A DNA stretch of 64,000 bases from Dolomedes plantarius (taxonomy: Eukaryota; Arthropoda; Arachnida; Araneae; Dolomedidae). Both the position numbers and the translations under genes were made by a program. This document shows positions 58,946-64,000 of the stretch, piece by piece; positions within the stretch are counted from its first letter, which is position 1, and each line of letters begins with the position of its first letter. The stretch spans positions 89,762,649-89,826,648 of the forward strand of contig OU015498.1 of NCBI GenBank assembly GCA_907164885.2, in the 5' to 3' direction. The notes below the pieces were generated by a model. The model saw only the letters and a program-made list of their open reading frames with translations, did not search any database and was not told the DNA's origin.

Positions 58946-61247
58946 AAAAAAGTTCTAAGAGAGTGTTTTAAAAGAGATTTATCAATTAAAACTAAACGGA
59001 TTCTCGAATGCCCTATGTTTTAGCATCAATATTCATTCTGGGAATTCTGTGCTGACCATGACAGAATGCTTTTACAGTTATTGTTTCTTACCAAGATGGT
59101 AGAATGCCTTAATTACCATCTGAGTTGATGTACCATCTTGCTTCGATGAAGTGATTATCCTGTTTAGTGTATTCTGGGTTTGCTTCATGACGGGTTCTCG
59201 GAATAGCAGCTCAATGAGCGATCAGACCACGAAAGCTCGCAAAACACAGCAATATTGCTTCAAAAGAGATGCTTCTCCTGTAAACGCAAAGCACATTCCT
59301 CGACGAATGAGAAGGAACAAGCAACCCTTCATTCGTGAAAACTACTCCATTCTAAAAAACCCTCCATCATTCCTCCACAGATCAAATTTGCCACCCTGTG
59401 TCTTGTATTGCTCGGATTTTTAGGGTTTGATATGGGATTTACTGGTATGGACTTTCATTCCAGGTATTGAGAATGAGAAATGTAATGGCATCAATTTCGA
59501 GAACTATGAGTGCCAGCTATGTGGCATGGTCAAGATTCATTACGATGCCTCGTAATTGAGTTGTGAGCTGTGCTAAAAATGAAGATATGAGACTGCATCA
59601 ATGTATTTAGCACAATAACGTAAATACGATCCAAATTAAGACCATCATCGATATCTGAGAGAGATAAGCAGCAACGGACTGAAACCATTCAGTATTCCTT
59701 TTTTCTGCTAACAGGAGGAAAAACTATAGATTGTGTGGTGTGTCTGAAGACTATTGATTCTAGAGATGAAAAAGCGAGCGAGCTATTTCTGAAGCCCATT
59801 TGAAAGAAAGCCTGGGATTTGCTAGAATAAGTGTATTAAACGGGCTTGCATAAAATAGAAAATTAAATTAAATGTCTAAACTTGTGCAAATAGTGTATTG
59901 AATTTATCTTTTTTCAGAAAAATCATTTTAGTAAATTTGGGGTAAATTAAGTTTATTACTATCGAGTCGGTAGAAGGATATGTAGAAATATTCCTCCAGG
60001 GCAAAGAGTTAAACAAACGATAATGGTTGTAAGACGTGTAAGAAGATGACGTATTCAAGCACGAAACGTGACATCTTTAAGTTTGCCCATAAAGCAAGAT
60101 TTAAGGGCAAACTCATACATTAACGTGGCACGAATATGAGAAGGCAAAACCGAGATGCCACATACTTTTATGTTCATTTGCAGTAAACCACAACATATTC
60201 TTACGAAATAATAGGAATTGCGCATGAGAGCCATAGAAACTCCAACAGGATAATGGATGTCTTTGCGAAATAGAAGTTTTATGAACTGCCTGAAAATTCT
60301 GAAAAATTACTCACCACAATCCCTTCAAGAACAAATTTTACGGTTATCCCCATGGAAGTCATATTGCGCACGAATTCGAATATACATCAGATTTATTAAG
60401 TTTGCCTCCTTAGGATTCAATAGATTTTGTATGTATTCATGTAATCTCTATTCGACATTGGGAGAAAATACTTAGGTGCAAAAAGGCTGCAGCGAACGAA
60501 ATGCAGTGAGATGAACCACGCCTATAATCGAATCAGTCTGCAAGAAAAGAATTATAACCCATTTTAAAATTAATTTGTGATTTTTCTATTACCTAAGCTA
60601 TTTTAAAATCAACTAAAGGAAAAACTACCGAGGTTCTTCATTGAATATTGCTATTAGGGCTATGCTGGAACAGGCTATCAAATGGGGGCTTAAAAACAAT
60701 TTTTACGAATGCAACTGTAGAATGCAACTTAAGTGCAACTGTAGAAGAGAATTTCAATGGTAAATTTTACCGATATTGCATTGTATTTCTATCAGTTTCT
60801 GAACACTCGCAGTTTACGATATTTATTTGAATTTATATCGCAGTGGAAATTCCATCGATTAGCTTACAAAAGTCTGATGCAAGTTTCGCGCCATTTCCTC
60901 CTTTCCCAGGGAAAATGCCTCGCATACCTAACAATACATAACCCCAATAATCGGTCCTCAAATAAAGATGGTATTTATGCCGCTCAGTAATGGTTTGTGA
61001 GGAAAAAGAGAAATATACGAGCTCTTTAGATAGAAGGGCTTAACTTCCAGACTAAGTCATAAATAAATCATCAGTCATTACATTGATCAATACGTATCCA
61101 CATGAATGGTAATTCGCATAGTTAGATCTTCATTTCTCCGAAAACATCGCCAATTTTCACTAAAGCTGATTTTATTCAATAATTGTGCAATAATTTCAAT
61201 TCTTTTTGAACGAACAAGGTTGGTCGTAAAATACGGTGGTGATAGCC
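58946..61247. other. Non-coding stretch
   Basis: Contains an unremarkable 90-codon open frame (59,151-59,423) and several shorter ones with no motifs. No gene called. Confidence 0.4.
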
Positions 61248-61680
61248 TTTTAGGCTGCTGTGTACTAACCCGTTTGGATTCGCTTATCTCAACGTTAACA
61301 TATGGAGAAAATGTGTCCAAGGACTGCCGACTTGGATTGATATTTTTTTTTTTCAAAACTGTTCTCCATAATGGAGAAAGAAATTTTACACCTTGGGCAT
61401 TATTTCATTTTTTAAAAAATAATGCAAATTATATTTATAATTTAAATTATTCGGGGGAAAATCTGGTATAGTGAGTTTTAAACACTCATTAATTCCTTTG
61501 GTGGACGAAATTTATAGAATGAATCCTGTTGCAAGATGCAGAAAATTTCAAGCTATCTGAAAAATACTATTTTTATTGGATTATCAGCATTTATGTTGCA
61601 GTAAATAGTAGACAAATTATTTCCATTGGTTAACATTGAGGGGAGCGAATCCAGTAGGGTTAGAATATAGCAGCCTTAAG
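61248..61680 (+). mobile_element. MITE family B, copy 3 (complete)
   Basis: The ~70-bp imperfect terminal inverted repeats start AGGCTGCTGTGTACTAACCC and, on the other strand, AAGGCTGCTATATTCTAACC. Both run into GTTAAC.ATGGA.A.AATNTGTC. This is the most complete copy of the family here and carries no ORF. Confidence 0.75.
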
Positions 61681-62986
61681 TATTTTAATTGCCGACAAAC
61701 CTATGTAAAATGTTCCGTTTTGAATAAATGGGATTGAATAAATTCTCTTCAGAAAGTTCACACAAAATAAAACTTATTCTATAAATTCTTCAGTTGCATA
61801 CACGAATTCAACAGAAAACACGTAACAATTGTCTTTTATACAGCATGAAACTCTAAAAACAGGATAACAGAGTCTTCAATACAATACACGCCTAATGCAC
61901 TTTCAATACATCAAATTCTGAGCAGAAAAGAACACCGAGTTCCAATTGCAATCTCAGGTATATTTATAGACTTCCAAACCGCCCCTTATCGGCCGGCCAG
62001 CTAGAAATAACTGGAACATTCCAGAAAGGCCTAGAAGGTTGGCGACCATTTAGCACCATATCGCCAAATTTGGTGACCAAAATAAGTCCTTCCCCCAAAT
62101 CCATCGCCAATTTGGCGAGATTACCGTAGACTCGTAAAATGCGTAACACTATGTACCTATGGTTACTAATCATACAACAGGTCATTTATGATCGGCTTGG
62201 TAACTCAAGTGCTTATTATAATTTTCTTACAATCTGGTTAATTTATAACAATTGCAATAATCGTAAAACTTAATGAATAATTAACATGGGAAAGGAAATA
62301 ATGAAAAACTTAAAATGGTTGATATTTTTGAGATGTTTAGATTAAAAAAATGGTCTTTGAAATAGCAGAACGTTATCTTTCAGCCTTGGTGCGCGGTTTC
62401 AGGCATGGGTAAAACTCATGGTATAAGGGGCATTTATAGAAAAATTGTCGAGGTAGGGATACATCATATTTTAATCACGTTGCTATAAAAACTAGCTCTA
62501 CATTCTGTAAAAGCTTAACTCTACAGTCCCTGAGTTTCAAGGTTCAATGCTTAAAGGGTCAAGGAACCTTCAACCTCGTTTTTTAAAATTTCAATATTTT
62601 ACTCTACTACAAAAGGAGAAGAATAATATTCTCCAGTACATTGACGACCTTCAGAATTCACAAATTAACATTTTGTCTGAACAAAACCCGTATTTCAAAA
62701 AGTTCTTCGAAAATGCTAAACTTTATTGAAAATGCTCCATGCCAATTTATTTTCTCCTGATTTCTTTCAAATTTCTCAAGGTTGTTTATTGAAGTGTTTG
62801 CCCCAAAATTGTGCATAATTCTTTAAAAACACAAATAATTTCTTTAATTTAAAGACAATGAATTAAAGCAAAAACATAAAATTAACAGGGAAATAAAAAT
62901 AATTATTATTCATAGGCTTAGATTCGTACAAAATAAAAATCAATGCACAAATATGTTAATACATATGCAGTAAAGTTATAATAAGT
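61681..62986. other. Non-coding stretch
   Basis: 61,960-62,130 is GC-richer with dyads around TCGCCAAATTTGGTGA and CGCCAATTTGGCGA, perhaps old LTR or DNA-element sequence. Nothing identifiable. Confidence 0.4.
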
Positions 62987-63420
62987 AATTGCAAGATAAA
63001 AAGAACTTTTTATATACCATGTTTTTAAATTTTCTGTTGAATCATATAAACTTGACAATTCTATGTATTATGAAATTTAAAATAAATACTTTTTTAAAAT
63101 TTTTTTGATGAATTATCCCATCAACTTGAAAGAAAATGAAGTTATTTTAAGTTAACTTGCGTTTAACTTTTCGTTCCCGTCCCGGCTGATAGATGGCTGC
63201 ACCAGTCCACAAAACAAAATTAACTGAAAATGATTTTTAATTCTGCTTAAAGATGGCTAAAAGTATTAAAATAATGCATTGTCATCGTGTTCTGGGCTAT
63301 TCTAAAAGATTCAAATGTCTAGCTAGTCGGGAAGTTAGTTAAAAATCGATTGCATGATTTGTACGGGAAAAACACACAAACACGCAAACAAACAAGAAAG
63401 CGAGGTAATAAAAACATGGT
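62987..63420 (+). mobile_element. MITE family A, copy 4
   Basis: Same orientation as copy 1, including the outer TAATTGCAAGATAAAAAGAA segment and the closing AATAAAAACATGGT. Confidence 0.72.
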
Positions 63421-63557
63421 TAAAAAAGTTAAGGTTTTTAAAGGATTTGGAATTCAGTTGGAGTATTTTTAAAAATTCTAGTAATTTTTAAATTTTTTTT
63501 GGAAGACAGGCATTATTCTTCCAAAAAATTCTTATTTTGAATTCTAAGAGTCTTGAA

Positions 63558-64000
63558 TCTCTCTATTCTAAAAAAAAGTAACTGGCGCTGCCGCTGCCGC
63601 TGCCGGCAACGCCGCTGTCAAAAGCTTGTCACGCTATCTCCTCCGAAACCGCTGGGGGTATGGGGTTGAGACCGATACCAATCGATGCAGAACAATGTGG
63701 GGAAGAAAGTAAGACATGTCTCATATTCGTCGGACTTTAAGTTTTTTTTTAATTTTATGTTTTGTGGGAAAATATTGACTTTTTCATATTCAGATTACGA
63801 TAACTCGCCAAAAAAGGATCGTAGACTTTTTTTTTTTACAATTTACTACAGACATTTCTCCTTCAAACAAGACCTCATTTGTTTAAAAATAATTTAAAAC
63901 AGACTGATATTTTTATTAAAATTGAAAACCCATTTTTTGGAAAAATTTATGCGTTTCGAGATATATAAATTCGATGCTCTCAGACTTATTATGTTAAAAA
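63558..64000 (+). mobile_element. Helitron, second copy, runs off the window
   Basis: Starts TCTCTCTATTCT after an A, then AAGTAACTGGCGCTGCCG, and follows the copy at 44,848 for its first ~440 bp. The 3' end lies beyond the window. Confidence 0.78.

Noticed and set aside
59151..59423. 90-codon open frame
   Set aside because: No motif, no neighbouring signals; could not be supported as a gene.
61964..62185. 73-codon minus-strand open frame in a GC-richer patch
   Set aside because: Lies in probable repeat DNA with dyads; no domain that I can name.

Overview
The window looks like AT-rich, transposon-dense intergenic DNA from an arthropod, probably a spider or other arachnid. That is inferred from the style of the Tc1 and LINE proteins, the (TA)n tracts and the absence of any bacterial gene layout. 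I found no convincing host protein-coding gene. Nearly everything that can be recognised is mobile DNA or its debris, often nested.

Layout: 1-1,000 holds a Helitron 3' end on the minus strand. 4,199-5,610 is a frameshifted Tc1 element. 7,400-11,100 is a ~44-bp minisatellite split by an intact DD41D mariner-type element (7,533-8,756) and a decayed Tc1 (9,483-11,036) that itself holds a probable solo LTR. 12,572-12,857 is a perfect fold-back MITE. 12,903-14,096 is a decayed Tc1, 14,195-15,499 a decayed DD41D element, 17,314-18,532 an intact DD36E Tc1 element with perfect 29-bp inverted repeats, and 18,601-19,802 another decayed Tc1. From 39,000 to the end there are short MITE, SINE and Helitron copies (some nested), a five-copy ~240-bp satellite (49,058-50,160) and a TTAA-flanked piggyBac-type element (51,501-52,070).

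The main discovery is at 22,624-38,991: a 16,368-bp, almost perfect palindrome. Its two ~8.17-kb arms meet at a ~20-nt spacer near 30,805. It begins 5'-AGTAGTATAAAA, ends with the exact complement, and is flanked by the 6-bp direct repeat GGCCAA. It sits inside the 3' coding end of a LINE (minus strand, 40,045 to ~22,550), whose reading frame continues across the site once the element and one repeat are mentally removed. A 6-bp duplication and a 5'-AG terminus are what Polinton/Maverick elements have, but this element has no unique core and no polymerase, integrase, ATPase or capsid gene that I can see. I read it as a non-autonomous, snap-back derivative of a Polinton-like element.

From the tip inward, each arm carries: a GC-rich promoter-like end with two CCAAT boxes; a tRNA-like Pol III promoter; three tandem ~742-bp cassettes with splice-site-like signals; a broken small gene with a conserved segment (gene A); two tandem paralogous genes with a PC4-like N-terminus and a Cys/His-rich C-terminus (genes B and C); and a mini-exon gene that runs into the symmetry centre. 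The arms differ mainly by single-base homopolymer changes; one of these breaks gene B in the left arm only.
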